Shown: positions 7,871-15,454, counted from the first letter of the stretch. The stretch: DNA of 19,258 nt from Methyloligella sp. (GCA_027058255.1 JALUTE010000515.1:1-19258); one strand, 5' to 3'. Notes: generated from the letters alone by a model not told the origin. Translations and numbers: made by a program.

Positions 7871-8248
7871 CTATTGCGAGCGCGGCACCACCGGCGCCTT
7901 TGGCGCGCCATTCAGCTTGTCGAGAATGCCGCCCTTCGCCTTGCCCTTGTCTCCGCTCGGCGCCGCCGGCGCGCCGGCCGGGGGCGCGCCCTGCACCCGG
8001 TCGAGAATGGAGGTCGGCGCATTGGACTGCTTGGCAAGAATGGTGAGCGTGATGCTGGTGAGAAAGAACGCCGCAGCCAGCGCAGCGGTCGCGCGGGTGA
8101 GCAGATTGGCCGTTCCGCGGCCGGTCATGAAACCGCCGCCACCGCCGCCGCCGATCCCCAGCGCTCCGCCTTCGGAGCGCTGCAACAGCACCAGCGCAAC
8201 GAGCCCCGCCGCAATCATGAGATGAATGACGAGCACAACTGTGGCCAT
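7871..8248 (-). CDS. secG: Preprotein translocase subunit SecG
   Basis: This is a 125-aa inner-membrane protein of the SecYEG channel. Two membrane helices (about 4-22 and 52-71) are joined by the typical LLQRSEGGALG segment, a run of seven glycines (33-39) and TGRGTANLLTRATA, which is the alphaproteobacterial SecG pattern. The C-terminal tail (from about 75) is Ala/Pro/Gly/Lys-rich and low complexity, as is common in the group. The ATG at 8248 starts the first helix directly. Its upstream DNA carries the mobile-element-like repeat at 8340-8620, about 90 bp away, which may have reshaped its promoter region. No confident promoter was seen. Confidence 0.95.
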   Translation of the reverse strand: MATVVLVIHLMIAAGLVALVLLQRSEGGALGIGGGGGGGFMTGRGTANLLTRATAALAAAFFLTSITLTILAKQSNAPTSILDRVQGAPPAGAPAAPSGDKGKAKGGILDKLNGAPKAPVVPRSQ

Positions 8249-8339
8249 CGTCTGCGATCCTCGAGCATGGAATGGATTGCGCCTTCTCTACACCACGGCA
8301 AGGCCCTTGGCCAGCGCGTCTGTGCCTCACCCTCGGCGC

Positions 8340-8620
8340 GCCGACACGGCAGGGCAATCGCTCGAAAGACGTCAGCGTGCGCATGAACTCCCGAGGCGCA
8401 TCGCGTGCACGCACGGATAGCGCAATCGCTGCTCTCCTTCACGTCATCACCCTGCTCGGGCTTGACCCGGGGATCGGACCGGGTGATCCAGAGCCTGCCC
8501 CCGGCTCGATCGGGGGGCGGCAATCTCGGAGGTTGCGGCCCTGGATCAAAGGGTCCGGGCCCGGCGATGACGAAATGAGAGGCGATTTGGGGCTTCGAGC
8601 GATTGCCCTGGCCGACACGG
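8340..8620. mobile_element. MITE-like non-autonomous element with 17-bp TIRs and 10-bp target duplication
   Basis: The sequence CAGGGCAATCGCTCGAA (8350-8366) has its perfect inverse TTCGAGCGATTGCCCTG at 8594-8610. Directly abutting them on the outside is the perfect direct repeat GCCGACACGG at 8340-8349 and 8611-8620. Element length without the duplication is 261 bp. It has no coding capacity for a transposase. The interior holds a 131-bp palindromic repeat. This is the structure expected of a miniature element moved in trans by a DDE transposase. The IS family is not identified; a 10-bp duplication would fit some IS4-type groups. Confidence 0.8.
8442..8572. repeat. Dispersed palindromic intergenic repeat, copy 1 (inside the MITE-like element)
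   Basis: The ends CGTCATC (8442-8448) and GATGACG (8566-8572) are inverse. Internal arms include GGGCTTGACCCGG-type palindromes. It shares GTCATCACCC, GACCGGGTGATCCAG (8477-8491) and GCCCTGGAT (8538-8546) with the copy at 11103-11186. It belongs to the REP-like palindromes common between genes in alphaproteobacteria. Confidence 0.7.
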
Positions 8621-8745
8621 GACGAAGGCTTGCAATCTCCCGCCGTGCAGGGATGATGAGTGGAGCAGGACCTTCGACCCGTGCCCGGCTCGCGCTCCGA
8701 GGCCCGTGGCCGAGCCCACCGGCGCGCCCGATCAGGAATGGAGCC

Positions 8746-9198
8746 ATGACATCCGCCCACCTGCCCGACCACGCCCCCGCCCTGAGCATCGGCGAGGCTG
8801 CACGCCGGTCCGGCGTCAAGGTCGCAACCGTGCGTTATTACGAGAGCATCGGCCTGTTGCCCGGGATTGCGCGCACCCGGAGCGGGCGGCGGCTCTATTC
8901 CGTCCGCGACGTCAAGCGCCTCGCCTTCATTCGCCATGCCCGGGCGCTGGGCTTCGATATCGACGACATCCGCACCCTGCTGGCGCTCGCCGACAGCCCC
9001 GACACGCCTTGCGAGGACGCCGATGCCATCGCTCGCCGGCATCTTGCCAGCATCGATGCGCGCCTGTCGCAACTGCGTGCGCTGCGCGCCGAGATCAAGG
9101 GCATGGTGGACGCCTGCCCCGGGGGCACGACCCGCGAGTGCCGCGTCATCGAGGTGATCGCCGATCACGAGGCCTGCCAGCACCACAAGGAGCCCTGA
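8746..9198 (+). CDS. MerR-family metal-responsive transcriptional regulator
   Basis: This is a 150-aa cytosolic DNA-binding protein. The MerR winged helix-turn-helix spans about 12-80 (LSIGEAARRSGVKVATVRYY, ESIGLL, RSGRRLYSVRDVKRLAFIRHARALGF), followed by a long dimerisation helix (about 88-122) and a metal-binding loop ACPGGTTREC (Cys124 and Cys132). Cys89, at the start of the dimerisation helix, occupies the position that is Cys in ZntR-type Zn(II)/Cd(II)-class sensors and Ser in CueR-type Cu(I) sensors. The C-terminus has Cys144 and His146-His147, recalling the CCHH tail of CueR. The inducing metal is therefore uncertain. The ATG at 8746 has AGGA 8 bp upstream. No metal pump or chaperone gene lies next to it in the window. 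It sits, on the opposite strand, inside an otherwise minus-strand housekeeping block. Confidence 0.9.
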   Translation: MTSAHLPDHAPALSIGEAARRSGVKVATVRYYESIGLLPGIARTRSGRRLYSVRDVKRLAFIRHARALGFDIDDIRTLLALADSPDTPCEDADAIARRHLASIDARLSQLRALRAEIKGMVDACPGGTTRECRVIEVIADHEACQHHKEP

Positions 9199-9326
9199 GC
9201 GCGCCGGCTCACGCGAACCGTGCCCCTATGGGACGCCACCGCGCGCCGAGATCGGCCAGACCCACGACCCAAGGGCACCGGCCGGCTTTCGAGCCCTGCG
9301 AAAAGAGGCCGTCCATGTCGCTGCGC

Positions 9327-9839
9327 TCAATCGTCGGGGGCGCGGAAGGGGTTGGCGACCGCCTCGCGCCCGGCCGATGCGCGGCGCGCGCTGCGCTTTC
9401 GCACCTTCGCGCGTGCACGTGATGTCCGCGCGACGGCCGCAGCACCGGCCCTGATCGGCTTCGGCGAGGCACCGCCGCGCCCTCCTGCCGCGGCCTTCGC
9501 GGCAGTTGCGGCGCGCCTGGCGGCAGCTCTCTTCTCCTTCATCGCCTCGCGATAACGCTTGGCGGCCAAGCCGCAGCGGAAGAGAAGCTGCTCCTCCACC
9601 AAGATATAGCTGCGCACCCGTGCAACCCGCTCGGCATCCAGACCTGCAGACGGCCCCTTTTCCAGATCGGCCTTCGCGCCCGCCGCGACGAGGCTTGCCT
9701 CCTTGGCGAGAAGCGCCTTGCACGTCTCCTTGTCCAGAGGCTTCGCGCCCGCAGGTGTCGCGGCGAGGGCGATCAGGACACACAGGGCAGGCCAGCCCGC
9801 CCGCCCCGCGCGTGCTGCGATCGGATGCCGCTCTGCCAT
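9327..9839 (-). CDS. Conserved hypothetical secreted protein with basic Ala/Arg/Lys-rich tail
   Basis: This 170-aa protein starts with a basic N-region and a hydrophobic stretch (about 14-30, WPALCVLIALAATPAGA), with likely signal peptidase cleavage after Ala32. A short conserved-looking domain follows (about 34-90), containing DKETCKALLAKEASLVAAGAK and YILVEEQLLFRCG. Cys40 and Cys89 could form a disulphide in the periplasm. I recall similar small proteins in Rhizobiales genomes, but none with a known function. Residues 95-160 are a histone-H1-like Ala/Arg/Lys-rich tail of low complexity. The ATG at 9839 is supported by GGGAAGG 6 bp upstream; a longer frame reaching 10013 has no such support. 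It lies between tpiA and secG on the same strand, 190 bp after tpiA. Confidence 0.7.
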   Translation of the reverse strand: MAERHPIAARAGRAGWPALCVLIALAATPAGAKPLDKETCKALLAKEASLVAAGAKADLEKGPSAGLDAERVARVRSYILVEEQLLFRCGLAAKRYREAMKEKRAAARRAATAAKAAAGGRGGASPKPIRAGAAAVARTSRARAKVRKRSARRASAGREAVANPFRAPDD

Positions 9840-10030
9840 GATGTGCCTTCCCTCTCGCTTTCGCCCCGCCCGCCGAGCGCCCGACCGACCGCCGCGCCCG
9901 GCCCGCAGCGCCCGAGAGTATCGCCGAGCCCCCGGGCGAGAGCAAGAGCGTTCGCCCGACCGGCCCCGGCCATGGGGAGAGGCGGGGGGAGAGGCGGGCG
10001 CGGCCGCGCCCATCGCCGCACGCCCGCGCG

Positions 10031-10792
10031 CTACAGATAGGCGGAGATGATGCCGAGAAAATCCGTCGCCTTGAGGCTCGCACCGCCCACCAGCGCGCCG
10101 TCCACATGCGCCACCGCCATCAGCTCGCCGGCATTGGACGGCTTGACCGACCCGCCATAGAGAATGCGCATGCCCGCGGCCGCCTCGGCGCCGAGGGCGG
10201 CGTCGAGCTCGCGGCGAATGAAGCCATGCACCTCGGCCACATCCTCGACCGTCGGCGTGAGGCCGGTTCCGATGGCCCAGACCGGCTCATAGGCGATCAC
10301 CGTATTGGCCGCCGTGCAGCCGGCGGGCAGCGATCCCGTGAGCTGGCGCCCCACCACATCGAGCGTGAGCCCGGCGCGGCGCTGGCCCTCGGTCTCGCCA
10401 ATGCACACGATCGCCGTGAGGCCCGCGCGATGCGCCGCCTGCACCTTGGCGGCGACGTCGCGGTCGCGCTCGCCATGGTCGGCGCGGCGCTCCGAATGGC
10501 CCAGGATCACCGCGCTCGCGCCGAGATCGGCCAGCATCTCGGCGGAGATGTCGCCCGTATGGGCGCCCGAGGGCGCCACATGGCAGTCCTGACCACCGAC
10601 GGCGACGGGCGTGTCGTGGCAGATGTGCTCCACCGCCAGAATGAGGGTCGCCGGCGGGCAGATCATCACATCCGCCTTCGGGTTGAACTCGGCCGACTGC
10701 ATGCGCGCGCAGATCGCCTGCGCCTCGCCGAGCGCGGCCTTGGTTCCGTTCATCTTCCAATTGCCCGCCACGAGCGGTCTGATCTCACCCAT
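10031..10792 (-). CDS. tpiA: Triosephosphate isomerase
   Basis: This cytosolic glycolytic enzyme interconverts dihydroxyacetone phosphate and glyceraldehyde 3-phosphate. It is 253 aa, standard for the family. Active-site residues are all present: Asn11 and Lys13 in AGNWKMNG, His99 in ILGHSERR, and Glu169 in AYEPVWAIGTG, with the flexible loop after it. The phosphate-binding YGGSVKPSN (212-220) and the late GALVGGASL motif are also intact. The ATG at 10792 is preceded by GGGGAAG at good spacing. It is divergent from ppiD across a 465-bp spacer, and heads the minus-strand block leading to secG and pyrG. Confidence 0.98.
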   Translation of the reverse strand: MGEIRPLVAGNWKMNGTKAALGEAQAICARMQSAEFNPKADVMICPPATLILAVEHICHDTPVAVGGQDCHVAPSGAHTGDISAEMLADLGASAVILGHSERRADHGERDRDVAAKVQAAHRAGLTAIVCIGETEGQRRAGLTLDVVGRQLTGSLPAGCTAANTVIAYEPVWAIGTGLTPTVEDVAEVHGFIRRELDAALGAEAAAGMRILYGGSVKPSNAGELMAVAHVDGALVGGASLKATDFLGIISAYL

Positions 10793-11004
10793 TTGCGCTT
10801 CCCCATCCTGATCGCGGCCGCTATCTCACCTGGCGAGTGCCGCCCCATGTCCTTCGTGTCCATCGCGGGGCGGTGCGCCCCTTGCAACTTGTGGTCTCGA
10901 ACGCGACTTCATAGGATGTCGCGGGCGCCATTGCTAGGCGCAAGGCCGGGCGGCGATCAATGCGGCGAATTGAAACTGGCGAGCCGCGGCCCGTGCAAGG
11001 CATC

Positions 11005-11036
11005 TTGGCGCGAGATCGTGTTGGCGCGAGATCGTG
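11005..11036. repeat. 16-bp perfect tandem duplication
   Basis: TTGGCGCGAGATCGTG occurs twice head to tail (11005-11020 and 11021-11036). It is non-coding and lies between the divergent tpiA and ppiD genes. It could be a simple slippage duplication or paired protein-binding sites. Confidence 0.9.
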
Positions 11037-11102
11037 TCTCAGTTTGGAGGGTGCTGTGCGCGACACCGGCTTTGGGCACGGTTTCCGGTGCGATGACTCG
11101 AT

Positions 11103-11186
11103 GTCATCACCCGGCGTGACCGGGTGATCCAGGGCAACAGGCTCGGCGCGTGAGCCCTGGATTGCCGCGTCAGGCGCGGCAATGAC
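11103..11186. repeat. Dispersed palindromic repeat, copy 2, able to fold as a cloverleaf
   Basis: Three adjacent hairpins are closed by an outer stem. Arm 1 is ATCACCCGG/CCGGGTGAT (11106-11114 with 11120-11128). Arm 2 is CCAGGGC/GCCCTGG (11129-11135 with 11154-11160). Arm 3 is ATTGCCGCG/CGCGGCAAT (11161-11169 with 11175-11183). The outer closing pair is GTCAT/ATGAC (11103-11107 with 11182-11186, partly competing with arms 1 and 3). It shares several blocks with 8442-8572. Confidence 0.8.
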
Positions 11187-11257
11187 GTGACTGGGATAGC
11201 GCACCTCGTGACTGATACCGAGCGACGACCCGGTGCGAAACATTCGAAAGGGTAGCG

Positions 11258-13156
11258 ATGCTTGATGCAATGAGAAAAGGGGCGGGGAGCTGGATCGCCA
11301 AGATCTTCATCGCCCTTCTGGTGCTCAGCTTCGCCGTCTGGGGCATTGCGGACATCTTCGGCGGCGTTGGCGCGCGCCCGCTTGCCACCATCGGCGACAG
11401 GAAAATCACCGAGGCCGATTTCCAGGAGGCCTATCAGAGCGAGATGCAGCGCCTGGCGGCCCGCTTCGGGCGTCGCCTCACCTCCGAGCAGGCACGCCTT
11501 CTGGGTGTGCATCAGCGCGTGCTCGCGCGCCTCGTCGGCTTTGCCGCCATGGACAGCCATGCGAGCGACCTCGGCCTCGACATCACCGATGAGGCCATTG
11601 CCGAGACCATCACCCGCGAGCCAGCCTTCCGCGGCCCCGACGGGCGCTTCGACCGCAGGCGGTTCGAGGAAACCCTGCGCGCCAATGGACTGAGCGAGCT
11701 CGGCTATGTCTATCGCCAGCGCAGCGCGCAGATCCGGGCGCAGATCCGCGCCTCCATGCTCGCCGAGCCGGCCTTGCCGGACCCGCTTCTCGAGGCCATC
11801 AACCAGTTCCAGAACGAGGCCCGCGCGCTCGCCCATTTCCGCCTGCCGCTCGCCAAGGCCGGCAAGGTCGACCCGCCCGACGAGGCCGCTCTCAAGACAT
11901 ATTACGAAGAGAACAAGCAGGCCTTCCGCGCGCCCGAATATCGCAAGCTCTCCCTGCTGGTGCTCACGGTGGACAGTGTCAAGAGCCGGATCACGGTGAG
12001 CGAGGCGGACATCAAGGCCTATTATGAAAGCCACGCCGACAGCTACAACACGCCCGAGCGGCGCAGGATCGAGCAGATCTTCTTCCCCGACCTCGACGCC
12101 GCCAAACGGGCCTGGAAGGACCTCGAGGCCGGCAAGTCGTTTCTCGAGGTTGCCAAGGCGGCCGGCCTCAAGAAGTCCGACATGGACCTCGGCGAGGTGA
12201 CAAGGAAGGATCTCGCCGACCCCAAGGTGGCCGAGGCCGCCTTCTCGCTCAAGAAGGCCGGCGACTTCTCCAAGCCGATCGAAGGCGAGTTGGCCGTGGT
12301 GATCGTGCGCGCGACCAAGATCACGCCGGGCGTCACACGCACCCTGGCCGACGTGAAGGACAAGGTGCGCGAGAGCCTGGCGGCCGAGCGCGCCGAGGCC
12401 CTGGTTCTCGACCTTTACGACAAGGTGGAGGACGAGCGCGGCGCGGGCGCGACCCTCGAGGAGGTCGCCAAGAAGCTCAAGCTCGACCATGTGCTGATCG
12501 AGGCCACGGACCTGCGCGGCAATGGCCCGGACGGCAAGCCCGTCAAGGGCCTGCCCAAGCGGCGCGGCACGCTCCTGCGCACGGCCTTCGAGGGGGATGT
12601 GGGCGTGGAGCTCGACCCGGTCGACCTGCCGGGCGGCGGTTTCGCCTGGGTGGATGTTCTCGATGTCACCCCCGAGCGCGTCAAAACCTTCGAGGAGGTG
12701 AAGGGCGAGGCACGCAAGCGCTATATCGCCGAGGCGGAGCGGCGCGCCCTTGCCAAGGCGGCCCGCGAGCTGGTGGCGCGGATCGAGAAGGGCGAGACCA
12801 TCGAGGCGGTCGCCAAGTCCATGGGCGCGCGTGTGGAGACCTCGAAGCCACTCAAACGGTCCGAGGTGGCGAAGGGTCTCCCCCGCGCCGCCGTTCAGCG
12901 CGCTTTCGCCCTGCCCCGCCACGGCGCCGCATCGGCGGCTCTGCCGGGCGGCAAGGCACGCGTGGTCTTTCAGGTCGTCGCGGTGACACCCGCCCCTGCG
13001 CTTACGCCCAAGGCGGCGGAGGCCCTGCGCGGTCGCCTCGAGCAGGAGCTGCGCTCCGACCTGCTGGCGGAGTATGTGGGCGCCCTGCAGCGGGCCTATG
13101 ATGTGCGGATCAACGAGACCGTCTTCGCGCGGGTGACGGGACAGACCGGATCCTGA
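11258..13156 (+). CDS. ppiD: PpiD/SurA-type peptidyl-prolyl isomerase (periplasmic foldase)
   Basis: This 632-aa protein is anchored in the inner membrane and faces the periplasm, where it should assist folding of newly exported proteins. The N-terminus is short and basic, then one membrane helix (about 13-33, WIAKIFIALLVLSFAVWGIADIF), which is the PpiD signature start. A SurA-N-like helical chaperone region follows (about 40-260, with TEADFQEAYQSEMQRL and DPDLLEAINQF-like segments). A rotamase (PpiC-type) domain lies at about 266-358 and a further helical region reaches the C-terminus. The expected histidine of active parvulins is not seen at the start of the rotamase domain (RRIEQIFFP), so isomerase activity may be lost, as in many PpiD proteins. 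AAAGGG at 11247-11252 supports the start. trpE follows after 123 bp. Confidence 0.92.
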   Translation: MLDAMRKGAGSWIAKIFIALLVLSFAVWGIADIFGGVGARPLATIGDRKITEADFQEAYQSEMQRLAARFGRRLTSEQARLLGVHQRVLARLVGFAAMDSHASDLGLDITDEAIAETITREPAFRGPDGRFDRRRFEETLRANGLSELGYVYRQRSAQIRAQIRASMLAEPALPDPLLEAINQFQNEARALAHFRLPLAKAGKVDPPDEAALKTYYEENKQAFRAPEYRKLSLLVLTVDSVKSRITVSEADIKAYYESHADSYNTPERRRIEQIFFPDLDAAKRAWKDLEAGKSFLEVAKAAGLKKSDMDLGEVTRKDLADPKVAEAAFSLKKAGDFSKPIEGELAVVIVRATKITPGVTRTLADVKDKVRESLAAERAEALVLDLYDKVEDERGAGATLEEVAKKLKLDHVLIEATDLRGNGPDGKPVKGLPKRRGTLLRTAFEGDVGVELDPVDLPGGGFAWVDVLDVTPERVKTFEEVKGEARKRYIAEAERRALAKAARELVARIEKGETIEAVAKSMGARVETSKPLKRSEVAKGLPRAAVQRAFALPRHGAASAALPGGKARVVFQVVAVTPAPALTPKAAEALRGRLEQELRSDLLAEYVGALQRAYDVRINETVFARVTGQTGS

Positions 13157-13279
13157 TCGACGCGCGCCGAGCGCCGGACATTCGCACGGTCAGTGGCACC
13201 GCCCATGCGCGCCGCGCCGGCGCCCGGCCGGCCCATGGCGCGCAAGTGGACCATCGCAACCCGGGACCCATCGTCCGCC

Positions 13280-14842
13280 ATGACCGAGATGCCGAAGACA
13301 CCACCGATCCAGGCCGCACCGTCCCTGAAGGCCTTCACCCGGCGCTTCGAGGCCGGCGAGGCCCAGGTCGTCTGGACACGCCTCGTCGCCGATCTGGAGA
13401 CCCCGGTCTCCGCCTATCTCAAGCTCGCCCGCACGCGCCCGCGAGGCGGGTCCATGAGCTTTCTCCTCGAGTCCGTCGAGGGCGGTGCGACCCGCGGGCG
13501 CTATTCCATCATCGGCCTCGCGCCCGATCTCATCTGGCGCGCCCATGGCGACCACGCCGAGATCAATCGCAATCCCGCAGCCGACCCCGACGCGTTCCGG
13601 CCCATGACCGGCGGCACCCTCGAGGCGCTGCGCTCGGTTCTGGCCGAGTCCCGCATCGACCTGCCCGACGACCTGCCGCCCATGGCGGCCGGCGTGTTCG
13701 GCTATATGGGCTATGACACCGTGCGGCTGATCGAGCACCTGCCCACCGACAAGCCCGATCCGCTGGGCCTTCCCGATGCCATTCTCATCCGCCCCACCGT
13801 GATGGTCATCTTCGACTCGGTGAAGGACGAGGTGACCCTCGTCACGCCGGTTTACCCCGGAGGGCGCCTTGGGGCGCGCACCGCCTGGCGGCGGGCTGTC
13901 GCCCGCCTTGGCGAGGTGGTTGCCGCGCTGGAGGCGCCGCTGCCGCATGTGGCGAGCGACGAGGCCTCGCAGCGCTGCCGCGCACGCACGCCCGCGCCGC
14001 GCTCCAACACGACACCCGCCCGCTACAAGACCATGGTCGAGCGCGCCAAGGCCTACATCGGCGCCGGAGACATCTTCCAGGTGGTGCTCTCGCAGCGTTT
14101 CTCGGTCCCCTTTGCCCTCAACCCCTTCGCCCTCTATCGGGCGCTCAGGCGCACCAATCCCTCGCCCTTTCTCTTCCATCTGGATTTCGGCGATTTCGCC
14201 ATTGTCGGCTCCAGCCCCGAGATCCTGGTGCGCGTGCGCGCCGGTGAGGTCACCATCCGCCCCATCGCCGGAACGCGCCCGCGCGGTGCGACCCGCGCCG
14301 AGGACGAGGCGCTCGCTCGCGATCTTCTCGCCGATCCCAAGGAGCGGGCCGAGCACCTCATGCTCCTCGATCTCGGACGCAATGATGTGGGCCGGGTCGC
14401 CGAGATCGGCAGCGTTCGCGTGACCGAGCGCTTCACCCTCGAATATTACAGCCAGGTCATGCACATCGTCTCCAATGTGGTCGGCCGCCTCGCCAAGGGG
14501 CACGACGCCATCGACGCCCTGATGGCGGGCTTTCCCGCCGGCACGGTGTCGGGCGCGCCCAAGGTGCGGGCCATGGAGATCATCGACGAGCTGGAGCGCG
14601 ACAAGCGCGGCCCCTATGCCGGTTGCGTCGGCTATTTCTCGGCCGATGGCGACATGGACACCTGCATCGTCCTGCGCACTGCCGTGGTGAAGGATGGGCG
14701 GGTGCATGTGCAGGCAGGGGCCGGCATCGTCGCCGACTCGGTGCCCGAGAGCGAGCAGGCCGAATGCGTCAACAAGGCCAAGGCCCTGTTCAAGGCCGCC
14801 GAGGAGGCTCTGCGGTTTGCGGCCGGAAACGGGCGGCGATAG
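13280..14842 (+). CDS. trpE: Anthranilate synthase component I
   Basis: This enzyme converts chorismate to anthranilate, the first step of tryptophan synthesis, with glutamine-derived ammonia supplied by TrpG. The product is 520 aa. The N-terminal domain has LLES (62-65), the known tryptophan feedback site, followed by RYSIIGL. The chorismate-binding domain has FLFHLDFGDFAIVGSSPEILV (297-317), IAGTRPRG (329-336), ERAEHLMLLDLGRNDVGRV and GTVSGAPKVRAMEIIDELE (421-439). The domain ends at the usual point, so it is not the TrpEG fusion found in some rhizobia. ATG 13280 is chosen by family length; the ribosome site is weak and ATG 13235 is an alternative. No Trp-rich leader peptide is seen in the 123-bp gap after ppiD. 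trpG is absent downstream. Confidence 0.96.
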   Translation: MTEMPKTPPIQAAPSLKAFTRRFEAGEAQVVWTRLVADLETPVSAYLKLARTRPRGGSMSFLLESVEGGATRGRYSIIGLAPDLIWRAHGDHAEINRNPAADPDAFRPMTGGTLEALRSVLAESRIDLPDDLPPMAAGVFGYMGYDTVRLIEHLPTDKPDPLGLPDAILIRPTVMVIFDSVKDEVTLVTPVYPGGRLGARTAWRRAVARLGEVVAALEAPLPHVASDEASQRCRARTPAPRSNTTPARYKTMVERAKAYIGAGDIFQVVLSQRFSVPFALNPFALYRALRRTNPSPFLFHLDFGDFAIVGSSPEILVRVRAGEVTIRPIAGTRPRGATRAEDEALARDLLADPKERAEHLMLLDLGRNDVGRVAEIGSVRVTERFTLEYYSQVMHIVSNVVGRLAKGHDAIDALMAGFPAGTVSGAPKVRAMEIIDELERDKRGPYAGCVGYFSADGDMDTCIVLRTAVVKDGRVHVQAGAGIVADSVPESEQAECVNKAKALFKAAEEALRFAAGNGRR

Positions 14843-14853
14843 GCGCGCGGCGG

Positions 14854-15414
14854 ATGGCAGGCGATGCGCACATGGCGGAGGCGGAGGGCGCCCTCACCCT
14901 CTCCCTTCTGCGGCACGGCAAGTCGAGCTGGCGCGATGCCTCGCTGACCGATTTCGACCGCCCCCTCAAGCGCCGCGGCGAGGAGGCGGCGGCCCGTATG
15001 GGGCGTTTTCTCGCCGAGATCGCGCGCCTGCCGGACCTGGTACTCTGCTCGACGGCCCGGCGCGCCCGGGACACCCTCGCCATCCTGCTCGCCGCCGCCG
15101 ACCACACCGTCGAGGTGGCGCACGAGCGCGGCCTCTACCATGCGAGCGCCGACACCCTGCTCGCGCGCCTTGTCGCGATCCCGCCAGGCCCTGCTCACAT
15201 CATGGTCGTCGGCCACAATCCCGGGCTCCATGCCCTCGCCCACATGCTCTCCGGCGGACGGGGAGCGCGCGACGCCATCGAACGGCTCAACGTCAAGTTC
15301 CCGACCGCGGCGCTCGCCCAGATCGCCTTCCCCTTCCCCGATCCCAGGCGCATCACCGAAGGCACGGGGCGGCTCGTGCTCTTTGCCACACCGAAATCCC
15401 TGCCCACCGCATAG
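14854..15414 (+). CDS. SixA-type histidine phosphatase (RHG family)
   Basis: This 186-aa protein belongs to the histidine phosphatase superfamily. The phospho-acceptor motif is LLRHGKSSW (Arg20, His21). CSTARRARDT (65-74) and VVGHNPGLH with His121 complete the expected active-site set. DFDRPLKRRGEEAA is typical of the SixA branch, whose best known member removes phosphate from histidine-containing phosphotransfer proteins (NPr/HPr or ArcB HPt domains). The true substrate here is unknown. It begins 11 bp after trpE and is probably co-transcribed with it. The start is ambiguous between ATG 14854 and ATG 14872, differing by six residues. It stops at TAG 15412-15414. Confidence 0.88.
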   Translation: MAGDAHMAEAEGALTLSLLRHGKSSWRDASLTDFDRPLKRRGEEAAARMGRFLAEIARLPDLVLCSTARRARDTLAILLAAADHTVEVAHERGLYHASADTLLARLVAIPPGPAHIMVVGHNPGLHALAHMLSGGRGARDAIERLNVKFPTAALAQIAFPFPDPRRITEGTGRLVLFATPKSLPTA

Positions 15415-15454
15415 GCTTGCGCTGTGCCCGCCGGGGCGCCCTGCGGGGCAAGGC

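Larger units (their letters stand above)
8249..8745. other. secG / merR divergent spacer
   Basis: This 497-bp stretch has no gene. It is largely occupied by a MITE-like element (8350-8610) with 10-bp flanking direct repeats and an internal palindromic repeat (8442-8572). The remaining 8621-8745 carries the start signals of the MerR gene (AGGA at 8734-8737). A 9/10 inverted pair (8619-8628 and 8671-8680, 42 bp apart) is present there, of unknown meaning. No MerR-type operator with a 19-bp promoter spacer was recognised. Confidence 0.7.
10793..11257. other. tpiA / ppiD divergent spacer
   Basis: This 465-bp stretch has no gene. It holds a GC hairpin in the tpiA leader (GGGGCG-GTG-CGCCCC, 10867-10881), a perfect 16-bp tandem duplication (11005-11036), and a cloverleaf-forming dispersed repeat (11103-11186). 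A 9-bp direct repeat CCGGTGCGA (11085-11093 and 11230-11238) brackets the cloverleaf repeat. The ppiD ribosome site AAAGGG is at 11247-11252. Both genes should start transcription here, but I could not assign a convincing promoter to either. Confidence 0.7.

Noticed and set aside
8619..8680. Inverted pair GGGACGAAGG / CCTTCGACCC as the MerR operator
   Set aside because: The arms are 42 bp apart and one base mismatched. MerR-family operators are compact and sit within a 19-20 bp promoter spacer.
11085..11238. 9-bp direct repeat CCGGTGCGA around the cloverleaf repeat as proof of transposition
   Set aside because: Unlike the 8340-8620 case, there are no inverted repeats next to the direct repeats, and a 9-bp match in this span is not very unlikely by chance.
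13157..13279. Possible trp attenuation leader before trpE
   Set aside because: There is no leader peptide with tandem Trp codons and no terminator with a T-run. Only a GC-rich inverted pair (13207-13213 and 13237-13243) was seen.
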